Shown piece by piece: positions 1 to 8,278 of a DNA stretch of 64,000 nt (positions are counted from its first letter, which is position 1; the number at the start of each line of letters is the position of its first letter). Source of the DNA: CAXSEF01 sp964236695. GTDB taxonomy: Bacteria > Pseudomonadota > Alphaproteobacteria > Acetobacterales > Acetobacteraceae. The notes below the pieces were generated by a model that had not been told where the DNA came from, did no database searches, and saw only the letters and a program-made list of their open reading frames with translations. A program made the translations under genes and the position numbers. Location of the stretch: NCBI GenBank assembly GCA_964236695.1, contig CAXSFU010000007.1, forward strand, positions 19,168 through 83,167, written 5' to 3'.

Positions 1-145
1 CACCGAGATGGTGATGCCCGGCGACAACGTGTCGATGGACGTCGAGCTGATCGCGCCGATCGCCATGGACGAGGGCCTGCGCTTCGCCATCCGCGAGGGT
101 GGCCGCACGGTGGGCGCCGGTGTGGTGGCCTCGATCACCGCCTGA
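1..145 (+). CDS. tuf: Elongation factor Tu, C-terminal fragment (gene runs off the left edge)
   Basis: Only the last 47 codons are inside the window. They encode the end of EF-Tu domain 3, including the residues MVMPGDNV and the terminal FAIREGGRTVGAGVV, which are characteristic of bacterial EF-Tu. EF-Tu is the GTPase that delivers aminoacyl-tRNA to the ribosome. Its place directly before rpsJ is the usual str/S10 junction. The stop codon is TGA at 143-145, followed by a strong hairpin. Confidence 0.95.
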   Translation, partial: TEMVMPGDNVSMDVELIAPIAMDEGLRFAIREGGRTVGAGVVASITA

Positions 146-158
146 GGCACGACGGACG

Positions 159-189
159 CACGGGCGCCGGCGCTTCTCCGGCGCCCGTG
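159..189 (+). terminator. Hairpin between tuf and rpsJ
   Basis: ACGGGCGCCGG (160-170) pairs perfectly with CCGGCGCCCGT (178-188) around a 7-base loop, and flanking C159/G189 adds a pair. The stem is followed by GTCGTTTG, so the T-run is short. It probably terminates or attenuates tuf transcription before the S10 operon. Confidence 0.6.
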
Positions 190-271
190 TCGTTTGACCA
201 CGCTGCCCGCGCGGCCGCGAACCTGGCCTGACCGACATGGCCAGGGCTGACACGAACTGGATCGAGTGACG

Positions 272-580
272 ATGGACAACCAGAACATCCGCATTCGCCT
301 GAAGGCGTATGATCACCGAGTGCTGGACAACAGCACCAAGGAGATCGTGAACACGGCGAAGCGCACCGGCGCGCGGGTCCGCGGTCCGATCCCGCTGCCG
401 ACGCATATCGAGCGCTTCACGGTGAACCGCTCGCCGCACGTCGACAAGAAGAGCCGCGAGCAGTTCGAGATCCGCACGCACCGCCGCCTGCTGGACATCG
501 TGGAGCCGACGCCGCAGACCGTGGACGCGCTGATGAAGCTCGACCTGGCCGCCGGCGTCGACGTCGAGATCAAGCTCTGA
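272..580 (+). CDS. rpsJ: 30S ribosomal protein S10
   Basis: Component of the 30S head that also serves as the transcription antitermination factor NusE. The product of 102 residues begins MDNQNIRIRLKAYDHRVLD, which aligns with the canonical S10 start. An in-frame GTG lies two codons upstream (266), but the ATG at 272 gives the usual length of about 102-103 residues. First gene of the S10 operon, followed closely by rplC. Confidence 0.97.
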   Translation: MDNQNIRIRLKAYDHRVLDNSTKEIVNTAKRTGARVRGPIPLPTHIERFTVNRSPHVDKKSREQFEIRTHRRLLDIVEPTPQTVDALMKLDLAAGVDVEIKL

Positions 581-602
581 AGCGATGGGGGAGACAGTCG
601 CC

Positions 603-1334
603 ATGCGCACAGGGCTGATCGCGAAGAAGCTGGGCATGACCCGCATCTTCAAGGAGGACGGCACCCACGTGCCGGTCACCGTGCTGCACCTCGACGAGGT
701 CCAGGTGGTCGATGTCCGCACCGAGGAGCGCGACGGCTACACGGCGCTGCAACTCGGCTTTGGTAAGGCCAAGGTGAAGAACGTTTCGCAGCCGAACCGC
801 GGCCATTTCGCCCGCGTCAAGGTCGAGCCGAAGAAGCGTCTGGTCGAGTTCCGCGTCTCGCCCGATGCGGTGCTGGAGACCGGCGCCACGCTGAGCGCCG
901 CGCACTTCGTGGTCGGGCAGAAGATCGACGTGTGCGGCATCACCAAGGGCAAGGGCTTCGCCGGCGGCATGAAGCGCTGGAACTTCCGCGGCCTCGAGGC
1001 CTCGCACGGCGTGTCGGTCAGCCACCGTTCGCTCGGCTCGACCGGCAACCGTCAGGACCCTGGCAAGACCTTCAAGAACAAGAAGATGCCGGGTCATCTC
1101 GGCGTAGAGCGTGTCACCACGCTGAACCTGGAGGTCGCCGGCATCGACGCGGTGCGTGGCCTGATCATGGTGCACGGCGCGGTGCCTGGCGCGAAGGGCG
1201 ACTACGTGCAGGTGCGCGACGCGATCAAGAAGGCGCGCCACGCCGATGCGCCGTATCCCGCCGGCCTGCTGACGATCGCGCCGGCCCATGCCGAGGCTGC
1301 GGCCGAGGTTCCCGACGCGCAGCCGGAGGCATAG
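603..1334 (+). CDS. rplC: 50S ribosomal protein L3
   Basis: Early-assembly 50S protein near the peptidyl-transferase centre. Starting at 603 gives MRTGLIAKKLGMTRIF, the standard alphaproteobacterial L3 N-terminus, with a GGGGGAG ribosome-binding site just upstream. An ATG at 585 would add six residues and lacks such a site. The central L3 signature around GKGFAGGMKRWNF is intact. The C-terminus has an Ala-rich tail (about 25 residues) beyond the conserved core. Confidence 0.96.
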   Translation: MRTGLIAKKLGMTRIFKEDGTHVPVTVLHLDEVQVVDVRTEERDGYTALQLGFGKAKVKNVSQPNRGHFARVKVEPKKRLVEFRVSPDAVLETGATLSAAHFVVGQKIDVCGITKGKGFAGGMKRWNFRGLEASHGVSVSHRSLGSTGNRQDPGKTFKNKKMPGHLGVERVTTLNLEVAGIDAVRGLIMVHGAVPGAKGDYVQVRDAIKKARHADAPYPAGLLTIAPAHAEAAAEVPDAQPEA

Positions 1335-1336
1335 AG

Positions 1337-1951
1337 ATGCAGATCGACGTCACGACCCTGGACAACACCGGCGCCGGCACCGCCGAGCTGCCCGACGAGA
1401 TCTTCGCGATCGAGCCGCGCGCCGACATCATGGCGCGCGTGGTGCACTGGCAACTCGCCAAGCGCCGCGCCGGCACCCACCGCACCAAGGGCATGGGCGA
1501 GGTCTCCGGCACCACGAAGAAGCCCTACAAGCAGAAGGGCACCGGCAACGCCCGCCAGGGCTCGTTGCGCGCGCCGCAGTTCCGTACCGGCGGCCGGGTG
1601 CACGGCCCGGTCGTGCGCGACCACGGCTACGATCTGCCCAAGAAGGTGCGCCGCCTCGGCCTGATCAGTGCGCTCAGCCAGAAGCGCGCCGAGGGCAAGC
1701 TCGTTGTGCTCGACGCCGCCACCAGCGGTACCAAGACCAAGGAGCTGGCCGCCAAGCTGAAGGCGTTGGGCTGGGGCTCGGTGCTGGTGGTCGACCGGCT
1801 GGTGGATGCGGGCTTCCTGCGCGCCAGCCGCAACATCGCCGGCATCGACGTGCTGCCGAGCGTGGGCGCCAACGTCTACGACATCCTGCAGCACGACCTG
1901 CTGGTGGTGACCTCGGCCGCGGTCGAGGGTCTGAAGGAGCGTCTGGCATGA
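1337..1951 (+). CDS. rplD: 50S ribosomal protein L4
   Basis: 50S protein lining the exit tunnel; in enteric bacteria it is also the S10-operon repressor. The 204-residue product carries the conserved GTGNARQGSLRAPQFRTGG loop and RRLGLISALSQK segment. Two bases separate it from the rplC stop, and it overlaps rplW by four bases (ATGA), indicating translational coupling. Confidence 0.96.
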   Translation: MQIDVTTLDNTGAGTAELPDEIFAIEPRADIMARVVHWQLAKRRAGTHRTKGMGEVSGTTKKPYKQKGTGNARQGSLRAPQFRTGGRVHGPVVRDHGYDLPKKVRRLGLISALSQKRAEGKLVVLDAATSGTKTKELAAKLKALGWGSVLVVDRLVDAGFLRASRNIAGIDVLPSVGANVYDILQHDLLVVTSAAVEGLKERLA

Positions 1952-2283
1952 ACCGCATCGCAGCCGCGCGCCACCGCGCCGCCCACATGTCGCGCGAGTC
2001 GATGTACACCATCATCCGCGCGCCGCTGATCACCGAGAAGGCGACGGCGCTGTCCGAGCGCAATCAGGTGGTGTTCCGTGTGTCGCTGGAAGCCAGCAAG
2101 CCGGAGATCAAGGCCGCGGTGCAGGCGCTGTTCGGCGTCACCGTGACCGGTGTCAACACGCTGGTGCAGAAGGGCAAGCGGAAGCGCTTCAAGGGCCGTC
2201 CCGGCCAGCGTTCCGACATCAAGAAGGCGTACGTGGAGCTTGCCCCAGGTCAGACGATCGACCTGACGACAAGCCTCACCTGA
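1948..2283 (+). CDS. rplW: 50S ribosomal protein L23
   Basis: L23 sits at the tunnel exit and is the docking site for trigger factor and SRP. The core YTIIRAPLITEKAT is canonical. The start at 1948 overlaps the rplD stop and has a well-placed AAGGAG eight bases upstream. An internal ATG at 1987 would give the more usual 98 residues but has no visible ribosome-binding site. The 13-residue N-terminal extension is therefore likely but not certain. Confidence 0.93.
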   Translation: MNRIAAARHRAAHMSRESMYTIIRAPLITEKATALSERNQVVFRVSLEASKPEIKAAVQALFGVTVTGVNTLVQKGKRKRFKGRPGQRSDIKKAYVELAPGQTIDLTTSLT

Positions 2284-2293
2284 GGGCAGCGCG

Positions 2294-3124
2294 ATGGCAC
2301 TGAGGCATTTCAATCCGATCACCGCGTCGCTTCGCGGCACAATCCTGATCGACCGCTCCGAGCTGTGGAAGGGCAAGCCCGTCAAGGGGCTGACCGAGGG
2401 CAAGCACCGCACCGGCGGGCGCAACAACCACGGGCGCACGACGTCGTTCTTCCGCGGCGGCGGCCACAAGCAGACCTACCGCATGGTCGACTTCAAGCGC
2501 CGCAAGCACGACGTGGCGGGCACCGTTGAGCGGCTGGAGTACGACCCCAATCGCACCGCGTTCATAGCCCTGATCAAGTATGCGGACGGCGAGCTGAGCT
2601 ACATCCTGGCGCCGCAGCGCCTGCGCGCCGGCGACCAGGTCGTCTCGGGTGCCAAGGTCGACATCAAGCCGGGTAACGCGATGCCGCTGGCCACGATTCC
2701 GGTCGGCACCATCGTGCACAACATCGAGCTGAAGCAGGGTGCGGGCGGCAAGGTCGCCCGTGCCGCCGGCACCTATGCGCAGCTGGTCGGCAAGGATGCC
2801 GGCTACGCCCAGGTCAAGCTGCAGTCGGGTGAGCTCCGCGTGGTGCGCGCAGAGTGCATGGCCACCGTCGGCGCGGTCAGCAACGCCGACAACATGAACC
2901 AGCATTTCGGCAAGGCCGGCCGCGCGCGCTGGATGGGCCGCAGGCCGCACAACCGCGGCGTGGTGATGAACCCGGTCGACCACCCGCACGGCGGCGGCGA
3001 GGGCCGCACCTCGGGCGGCCGCCATCCGGTCACGCCGTGGGGCAAGCCGACCAAGGGCTACAAGACACGCACCAACAAGCGCACGGACAGCCTGATCATC
3101 CGTCGCCGCAACAAGGGCAAGTAG
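2294..3124 (+). CDS. rplB: 50S ribosomal protein L2
   Basis: L2 supports subunit association and peptidyl-transferase activity. The 276-residue product has the RNA-binding N-terminal domain (GGRNNHGRTTSFFRGGGHK) and the C-terminal NPVDHPHGGGEGR motif, including the conserved histidine region needed for activity. It is of usual length, 10 bases after rplW and 1 base before rpsS. Confidence 0.97.
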   Translation: MALRHFNPITASLRGTILIDRSELWKGKPVKGLTEGKHRTGGRNNHGRTTSFFRGGGHKQTYRMVDFKRRKHDVAGTVERLEYDPNRTAFIALIKYADGELSYILAPQRLRAGDQVVSGAKVDIKPGNAMPLATIPVGTIVHNIELKQGAGGKVARAAGTYAQLVGKDAGYAQVKLQSGELRVVRAECMATVGAVSNADNMNQHFGKAGRARWMGRRPHNRGVVMNPVDHPHGGGEGRTSGGRHPVTPWGKPTKGYKTRTNKRTDSLIIRRRNKGK

Positions 3125-3125
3125 G

Positions 3126-3404
3126 ATGGCACGTTCCGTCTGGAAGGGCCCGTTCGTCGACGGCTACCTCCTCAACAAGGCAGAGAACTCCAGGGCCTCG
3201 GGCCGCAGCGAGATCATCAAGATCTGGTCGCGCCGCTCGACGATCCTGCCGCAGTTCGTGGGCCTGACGTTCGGCGTCTACAACGGCCACAAGTTCCTGC
3301 CGGTGCAGGTCAACGAGAACATGGTCGGCCACAAGTTCGGCGAGTTCTCGCCGACGCGCACCTTCACGGGGCATACGGCCGACAAGAAGGCGAAGCGGGG
3401 CTGA
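3126..3404 (+). CDS. rpsS: 30S ribosomal protein S19
   Basis: 30S head protein contacting S13 and 16S rRNA. 92 residues with the canonical start MARSVWKGPFVDGYLL and the signature WSRRSTILPQFVG plus HKFGEFSPTRTF. Packed between rplB and rplV with 1-base gaps. Confidence 0.97.
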   Translation: MARSVWKGPFVDGYLLNKAENSRASGRSEIIKIWSRRSTILPQFVGLTFGVYNGHKFLPVQVNENMVGHKFGEFSPTRTFTGHTADKKAKRG

Positions 3405-3405
3405 G

Positions 3406-3843
3406 ATGAGCAAGCCGAAGACTCCGCGCAAGCTGGGTGAGACCGAGGCGCAGGCTGTCCTCAGCAACATGCGCATCTCGCCGCGCAAGCTGAACCTGGT
3501 GGCCGGGCTGATCCGCAACCAGCCGGCCAACCAGGCGGTCGCCACCCTGACCTTCTCCAAGCGGCGCATCGCGCAGCAGGTGCGCAAGGTGCTGGAAAGC
3601 GCCATCGCCAACGCAGAGAACAACCACCAGCTCGACGTCGACCAGCTCGTGGTGTCGCGCGCTGAGGTCGGCAAGTCGATCGTGATGCGCAGGTTCCAGG
3701 CACGCGGCCGCGGCCGTGCCTCGCGCATCGAGAAGTGGTTCAGCCACCTCAAGATCGTTGTCGCCGAGCGCGCGGCCGTCGAGGAAGCCCCGGCGCGCAC
3801 CCCGCGCGGCACGCCTGCGGGCACAGAGCAGAAGGCGGCCTGA
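3406..3843 (+). CDS. rplV: 50S ribosomal protein L22
   Basis: L22 lines the narrow part of the exit tunnel with L4. The conserved region (LSNMRISPRKLNLVAGLIR through RRFQARGRGRASRI) is complete. The protein is 145 residues, longer than the roughly 110 of E. coli, because of a short N-terminal stretch and an Ala/Pro-rich C-terminal tail. Confidence 0.96.
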   Translation: MSKPKTPRKLGETEAQAVLSNMRISPRKLNLVAGLIRNQPANQAVATLTFSKRRIAQQVRKVLESAIANAENNHQLDVDQLVVSRAEVGKSIVMRRFQARGRGRASRIEKWFSHLKIVVAERAAVEEAPARTPRGTPAGTEQKAA

Positions 3844-3846
3844 ACC

Positions 3847-4524
3847 ATGGGTCACAAGGTCAATCCGATCGGGCTGCGGCTCGGCATCAACCGCACCTGG
3901 GACAGCCGCTGGTACGCCGGCACCGACTATGCCCGCCTGCTGCACGAGGACATCAAGCTGCGCGCCCACCTGCGCAAGAAGCTGTCCGGTGCCGGCGTGT
4001 CGCGCGTGGTGATCGAGCGCCCGGCGAAGAAGCCGCGGGTGACGATCTATGCGGCGCGTCCCGGCGTCGTGATCGGCAAGAAGGGCCAGGATATCGAGGT
4101 GCTGCGCAAGGACCTGGCCAAGATGGCGAAGTCCGAGGTACAGCTCAACATCGTCGAGATCAGGAAGCCGGAGATCGACGCGACGCTGGTGGCAGAGAAC
4201 ATCGCCCAGCAGCTCGAGCGCCGGGTGGCGTTCCGCCGCGCGATGAAGCGCGCCGTGCAGTCGGCGATGCGTCTCGGCGCGCAGGGCATCCGCATCAACT
4301 GCGGCGGCCGTCTCGGCGGCGCGGAGATCGCGCGCACCGAGTGGTATCGCGAGGGCCGCGTGCCGCTGCACACGTTGCGCGCCGACATCGACTTCGGCGT
4401 GGCGACGGCCAAGACCACGTACGGCACGTGCGGCGTCAAGGTGTGGATCTTCAAGGGGGAGATCATGACCAATGATCCGACCGCGCAGGACCGCCGTGCC
4501 GCCGAACAGGCGCCGCAGCGCTAG
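3847..4524 (+). CDS. rpsC: 30S ribosomal protein S3
   Basis: S3 forms part of the mRNA entry channel. The 225-residue product starts MGHKVNPIGLRLGINRTWDS, has the KH-domain motif VIGKKGQDIE and the C-terminal ARTEWYREGRVPLHTLRADID signature. It lies three bases after rplV in the same operon. Confidence 0.97.
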   Translation: MGHKVNPIGLRLGINRTWDSRWYAGTDYARLLHEDIKLRAHLRKKLSGAGVSRVVIERPAKKPRVTIYAARPGVVIGKKGQDIEVLRKDLAKMAKSEVQLNIVEIRKPEIDATLVAENIAQQLERRVAFRRAMKRAVQSAMRLGAQGIRINCGGRLGGAEIARTEWYREGRVPLHTLRADIDFGVATAKTTYGTCGVKVWIFKGEIMTNDPTAQDRRAAEQAPQR

Positions 4525-4536
4525 GGATCGACAGAC

Positions 4537-4953
4537 ATGCTCTCCCCCAAGCGGACCAAGTTCCGCAAGGCCCACAAGGGCCGCATCCACGGACTCGCCA
4601 AGGGCGGCACCACGCTGAACTTCGGCACCTACGGCCTCAAGGCCCTGGAGCCGGAGCGCGTGACCGCGCGCCAGATCGAGGCGGCGCGACGCGCCATCAC
4701 CCGCGCGATGAAGCGCGCCGGCCGCGTGTGGATCCGCATCTTCCCGGACGTCCCGGTGTCGACCAAGCCGGCCGAGGTCCGCATGGGCTCCGGCAAGGGT
4801 TCGCCGGAGTTCTGGGTGGCGCGGGTCAAGCCGGGCCGCATGATGTTCGAGATCGACGGCGTCTCGCCGGAGCTGGCCCGAGAGGCGCTGCAGCTCGGCG
4901 CGGCCAAGCTGCCGATCAAGGTGAAGTTCGTCACCCGCATCGGAGACGCATGA
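4537..4953 (+). CDS. rplP: 50S ribosomal protein L16
   Basis: L16 helps position tRNAs in the A site and is a late assembly protein. 138 residues, starting MLSPKRTKFRKAHKGRIHG and containing RIFPDVPVSTKPAEVRMGSGKG and the FEIDGVS segment. The residues around position 80 form the usual loop near the A site. Confidence 0.97.
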   Translation: MLSPKRTKFRKAHKGRIHGLAKGGTTLNFGTYGLKALEPERVTARQIEAARRAITRAMKRAGRVWIRIFPDVPVSTKPAEVRMGSGKGSPEFWVARVKPGRMMFEIDGVSPELAREALQLGAAKLPIKVKFVTRIGDA

Positions 4954-4954
4954 G

Positions 4955-5179
4955 ATGACCAAGCCGTCCGACATCCGAGCCAAGACGCCCGACGAGCTGG
5001 ACACCATGCTGCTCGACCTGCGTCGCGAGCAGTTCAATCTGCGGTTTCAGCGCGCCACCGGACAACAGGAGGGCATGGGCCGCGCGCGCATCGTGCGCCG
5101 CGACATTGCCCGGCTGAAGACTATTCAGACGCAAAATGGCCAGACACAGCAGGCACGTCCTGCTGCGGTCAAGTCCTGA
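4955..5179 (+). CDS. rpmC: 50S ribosomal protein L29
   Basis: Small helical protein at the tunnel exit beside L23. 74 residues with the typical LRREQFNLRFQRATGQ and RRDIARLKT helices. One base follows the rplP stop. A short Gln/Ala tail is the only unusual part. Confidence 0.95.
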   Translation: MTKPSDIRAKTPDELDTMLLDLRREQFNLRFQRATGQQEGMGRARIVRRDIARLKTIQTQNGQTQQARPAAVKS

Positions 5180-5192
5180 AGGGAGAGGCGTC

Positions 5193-5579
5193 ATGCCGAG
5201 ACGCGTCCTGACCGGGCGGGTGACCAGCGACAAGATGGAGAAGACCATCACCGTCCTGGTGTCCCGCCGCATCATGCATCCGCTCTACAAGAAGTTCATC
5301 CGCCGCTCGAAGAAGTACGCGGCGCACGACGAGCACAACGAGTGTCGCGAGGGCGACCTCGTGCGCATCGTCGAGTGCGCGCCGATCTCCAAGCGCAAGA
5401 CCTGGACCGTGGTGCAGCGCAACGGCGCGGTACTCGGCGGGCTGGATGCCGACGTGATCGAGGCGGCGGCGGACGCCATCGCCGGCGACCAGGCGGCCGG
5501 GCTCGACGTCGCCGTGACGCCGGAGGCTGCGGCCGTGATCGCCGAGCACGGCGCGCACGCCGAACAGCCGCAGGGCTGA
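5193..5579 (+). CDS. rpsQ: 30S ribosomal protein S17 with C-terminal extension
   Basis: S17 is a primary 16S rRNA-binding protein of the 30S body. MPRRVLTGRVTSDKMEKTITV at 5193 is the canonical start and follows GGGAGAGG; the longer in-frame reading from 5136 overlaps rpmC and lacks support. The core ends near residue 84 (ISKRKTWTVVQ). About 40 more residues, mostly Ala, Gly and Asp, follow, so the 128-residue product is roughly half as long again as the family norm. The tail is acidic and probably exposed on the ribosome surface. Confidence 0.93.
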   Translation: MPRRVLTGRVTSDKMEKTITVLVSRRIMHPLYKKFIRRSKKYAAHDEHNECREGDLVRIVECAPISKRKTWTVVQRNGAVLGGLDADVIEAAADAIAGDQAAGLDVAVTPEAAAVIAEHGAHAEQPQG

Positions 5580-5591
5580 GGGGGCTCCTAG

Positions 5592-5960
5592 ATGATCCAG
5601 GTCGAATCCAATCTCGACGTCGCCGACAACTCGGGCGCACGGCGCGTGCAGTGCATCAAGGTGCTCGGCGGCTCCAAGCGCAAGACCGCTTCGGTGGGCG
5701 ACGTGATCGTCGTCTCCATCAAGGAGGCGATCCCGCGCGGCAAGGTGAAGAAGGGCGACGTGCACCAGGCGGTGATCGTGCGCACCGCCTTCCCGGTGCG
5801 TCGCCCCGACGGCTCGGCGATCCGCTTCGACCGCAACGCGGCGGTGCTGATCAACAAGCAGCAGGAGCCGATCGGCACCCGCATATTCGGGCCGGTCGTG
5901 CGCGAGCTGCGCGCCCGCAAGTTCATGAAGATCATCTCGCTCGCCCCCGAGGTGCTGTGA
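5592..5960 (+). CDS. rplN: 50S ribosomal protein L14
   Basis: 122 residues, the usual length, beginning MIQVESNLDVADNSGAR and containing the L14 signature with RGKVKKGDVHQAVIVRT. It contributes to the intersubunit bridge. Its TGA stop shares a base with the rplX start (TGATG). Confidence 0.97.
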   Translation: MIQVESNLDVADNSGARRVQCIKVLGGSKRKTASVGDVIVVSIKEAIPRGKVKKGDVHQAVIVRTAFPVRRPDGSAIRFDRNAAVLINKQQEPIGTRIFGPVVRELRARKFMKIISLAPEVL

Positions 5961-6292
5961 TGGCCGCGCGCATCCGCAAGGGCGACCGCGTCGTCGTCAT
6001 CTCCGGCGCCGACCGCGGCAAGCGCGGCGAGGTCCTGCAGGTCCTACCCAAGGAGGATCGCGCGGTCGTCCAGGGCGTCAACGTCGCCAAGCGCCACACC
6101 AAGGCGCAGGGCGCGGGCCAGCCGGGCGGCATCATCGAGCGCGAGGCGACCATCCACCTGTCTAACGTGATGCTCGTCGACCCCAAGACCGACAAGCCGA
6201 CCCGCGTCGGCTTCCGGGTGATCGAGGGCAGCGACGGCGCACGCTCCAAGGTTCGCGTGGCGGTGGCCACCGGCGACGTGATCGAGGGCTGA
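5960..6292 (+). CDS. rplX: 50S ribosomal protein L24
   Basis: Assembly-initiator protein of the 50S subunit with an N-terminal KOW domain (IRKGDRVVVISGADRGKRGEV). 110 residues, overlapping rplN by one base, which suggests coupled translation. The C-terminus is complete and conserved up to RVGFRVIEG. Confidence 0.96.
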   Translation: MAARIRKGDRVVVISGADRGKRGEVLQVLPKEDRAVVQGVNVAKRHTKAQGAGQPGGIIEREATIHLSNVMLVDPKTDKPTRVGFRVIEGSDGARSKVRVAVATGDVIEG

Positions 6293-6296
6293 GGCG

Positions 6297-6905
6297 ATGA
6301 GCGAAACCGAGCAGACCACCGAGAAGGCCGTCGTCGTGCGGCCGCGCATGCAGCAGCGCTACCTCGACACCATCCGCGCGCAGATGCAGCAGGAGTTCAG
6401 CTACACGAACCCGATGCAGGTGCCGCGCCTGGAGAAGATCGTCATCAACATGGGTGTCGGCGAGGCCGCGGGCGACCAGAAGAAGCTTGACGCCGCGGTG
6501 GCCGAGCTGACGCTGATCGCCGGGCAGAAGCCGGTGAAGACGGTGGCCAAGAAGGCGATCGCCGGCTTCAAGATTCGCGAGGGGCTGCCGATCGGCACCA
6601 AGGTGACGCTGCGCCGCACCCGGATGTACGAGTTCCTCGATCGGCTGGTGACCATCGCGATGCCCCGCGTGCGCGACTTCCGCGGCCTGGACAATGCGAA
6701 GGGCTTCGACGGCCGCGGCAACTTCGCGATGGGCATGAAGGAGCAGATCGTGTTCCCCGAGATCAACTACGACAAGGTGGACACGGTGCGCGGCATGGAC
6801 ATCGTGTTCGTCACCACGGCGAGGACGGACGCGGAGGCCAAGGCGCTGCTGCGCGCCTTCGATATCCCGTTCGCGATCGTGGCCCCGGCCGCCGCCGCGG
6901 CCTGA
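6297..6905 (+). CDS. rplE: 50S ribosomal protein L5
   Basis: L5 binds 5S rRNA and contacts the P-site tRNA. The conserved body starts near residue 19 (RYLDTIRAQMQQEF) and includes EKIVINMGVGEAAGDQK, plus GLPIGTKVTLRR and FPEINYDKVD. At 202 residues it carries about 18 additional N-terminal and a few Ala-rich C-terminal residues compared with the 179-residue E. coli protein. Confidence 0.96.
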   Translation: MSETEQTTEKAVVVRPRMQQRYLDTIRAQMQQEFSYTNPMQVPRLEKIVINMGVGEAAGDQKKLDAAVAELTLIAGQKPVKTVAKKAIAGFKIREGLPIGTKVTLRRTRMYEFLDRLVTIAMPRVRDFRGLDNAKGFDGRGNFAMGMKEQIVFPEINYDKVDTVRGMDIVFVTTARTDAEAKALLRAFDIPFAIVAPAAAAA

Positions 6906-7020
6906 GCCGCCCGACCGGCGCGGCCGAGCCGCCGCGCCTTTAGCGACGCCCTCCCGGCGCCGCGCACGACATGGAAAACGGCGGGGCGCACCCCCGCAGG
7001 TTCCGGAGGACAGACAGCCC

Positions 7021-7326
7021 ATGGCGAAGACCTCTGCCGTCAACCGCAACAAGAAGCGCGAGCGCATGGCCAAGCGCGACCTTTCCAAGCGCCAGACGCT
7101 GAAGGACGTGGTGATGGACCGCACGCTCCCGGTCGAGGACCGCTTCGAGGCGTCGCTGAAGCTGGCCGAGCTGCCGCGCAACGGCGCGCGCATCCGCGTC
7201 CGGCTGCGCTGCGAGATCACTGGCCGCTCGCGCGCCAACTACCGCAAGTTCCGCATCTGCCGCATCGCGCTGCGCGACCTGGGCAGCGCCGGGGCCATTC
7301 CCGGCCTGGTTAAGGCGAGCTGGTAG
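7021..7326 (+). CDS. rpsN: 30S ribosomal protein S14
   Basis: 101-residue, zinc-independent (C-minus) type S14: MAKTSAVNRNKKRERMAK at the start and CEITGRSRANYRKFRICRI at the end, with no CxxC zinc knuckle. It lies in the 30S head. A 115-bp gap separates it from rplE, the longest in this block; a GGAGG ribosome-binding site precedes the ATG. Confidence 0.96.
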   Translation: MAKTSAVNRNKKRERMAKRDLSKRQTLKDVVMDRTLPVEDRFEASLKLAELPRNGARIRVRLRCEITGRSRANYRKFRICRIALRDLGSAGAIPGLVKASW

Positions 7327-7335
7327 GAGTCGCAG

Positions 7336-7734
7336 ATGTCGATGTCAGATCCAGTGGGCGACATGCTCACCCGCATCCGCAACGCCCAGCACGCGCGCCA
7401 CTCGTCCTGCGTGGCGCCGGCGTCCAGGCTGCGCGCCAACGTCCTCGAGGCGCTGCGCCGCGAGGGCTACATCCGCGGCTTCAGCACCGAGGAGCTGCGC
7501 ACCGGCGTGGCGCAGCTGCGCATCGAGCTGAAGTACAATGAGGGTGAGCCGGTCATCAAGGAGATCCACCGCGTCTCCAAGCCGGGCCGCCGCGTGTATT
7601 CCAAGATCAAGGAGCTGCCGCGGGTCTACGCCGGGCTGGGCGTGTCAATTCTGTCGACACCGCGCGGCGTGCTCAGCGATGCAGAGGCTCGCGCCGCCAA
7701 TGTCGGCGGCGAAGTCCTGTGCCGCGTGTTCTGA
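7336..7734 (+). CDS. rpsH: 30S ribosomal protein S8
   Basis: Primary 16S rRNA-binding protein; in E. coli it also represses the spc operon. 132 residues, MSMSDPVGDMLTRIRNAQ at the start and the C-terminal STPRGVLSDAEARAANVGGE signature. A second ATG six bases downstream is an alternative start. GGAG lies eight bases before the first. Confidence 0.96.
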   Translation: MSMSDPVGDMLTRIRNAQHARHSSCVAPASRLRANVLEALRREGYIRGFSTEELRTGVAQLRIELKYNEGEPVIKEIHRVSKPGRRVYSKIKELPRVYAGLGVSILSTPRGVLSDAEARAANVGGEVLCRVF

Positions 7735-7744
7735 GGGGGCACAG

Positions 7745-8278
7745 ATGTCACGCGTAGGCAAGTATCCGGTCGAGATCCCGGCCGGCGTCCAGGTGGCGAT
7801 CGCTGATGGCATCCTCACCGCCAAGGGCAAGCTCGGCGAGCTGCGCCTGCCGCTCACCGCCCACGTCACCACCACCGTCGCCGACAACCGCATCTCGGTG
7901 GTGCCGAACGGCAAGGCGGCGCAGGCGCAGATGATGTGGGGCACCACCCGCGCGCTGGTCGCCGCCATGGTCGAGGGCGTGAGCAAGGGCTACACCAAGA
8001 CGCTGGAGATCACCGGCACAGGCTTCCGCGCCGCGGTGCAGGGCCCGAACCTGGTGATCAACCTCGGCTTCTCGCACGACGTGGTGTTCCCGGTGCCGGC
8101 CGGCATCACGATCACCACCCCGCGCCCGACGGCGATCGCCGTCGCCGGTGTCGACAAGCGCCTGGTGGGCCAGGTCGCCGCGGAGATCCGCGGCTTCCGG
8201 CCGCCAGAGCCGTACAAGGGTAAGGGCGTGCGCTACGACAACGAGGTGATCCGCCGCAAGGAAGGCAAGAAGAAGTAA
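7745..8278 (+). CDS. rplF: 50S ribosomal protein L6
   Basis: 177 residues with the L6 duplicated fold: MSRVGKYPVEIPAGVQV and the C-terminal signature GFRPPEPYKGKGVRY. It lies near the factor-binding stalk. Its TAA stop overlaps the rplR ATG by one base. Confidence 0.97.
   Translation: MSRVGKYPVEIPAGVQVAIADGILTAKGKLGELRLPLTAHVTTTVADNRISVVPNGKAAQAQMMWGTTRALVAAMVEGVSKGYTKTLEITGTGFRAAVQGPNLVINLGFSHDVVFPVPAGITITTPRPTAIAVAGVDKRLVGQVAAEIRGFRPPEPYKGKGVRYDNEVIRRKEGKKK

Noticed and set aside
3364..5037. 557-residue minus-strand open frame opposite rplV-rpsC-rplP
   Set aside because: Antisense shadow of ribosomal protein genes.
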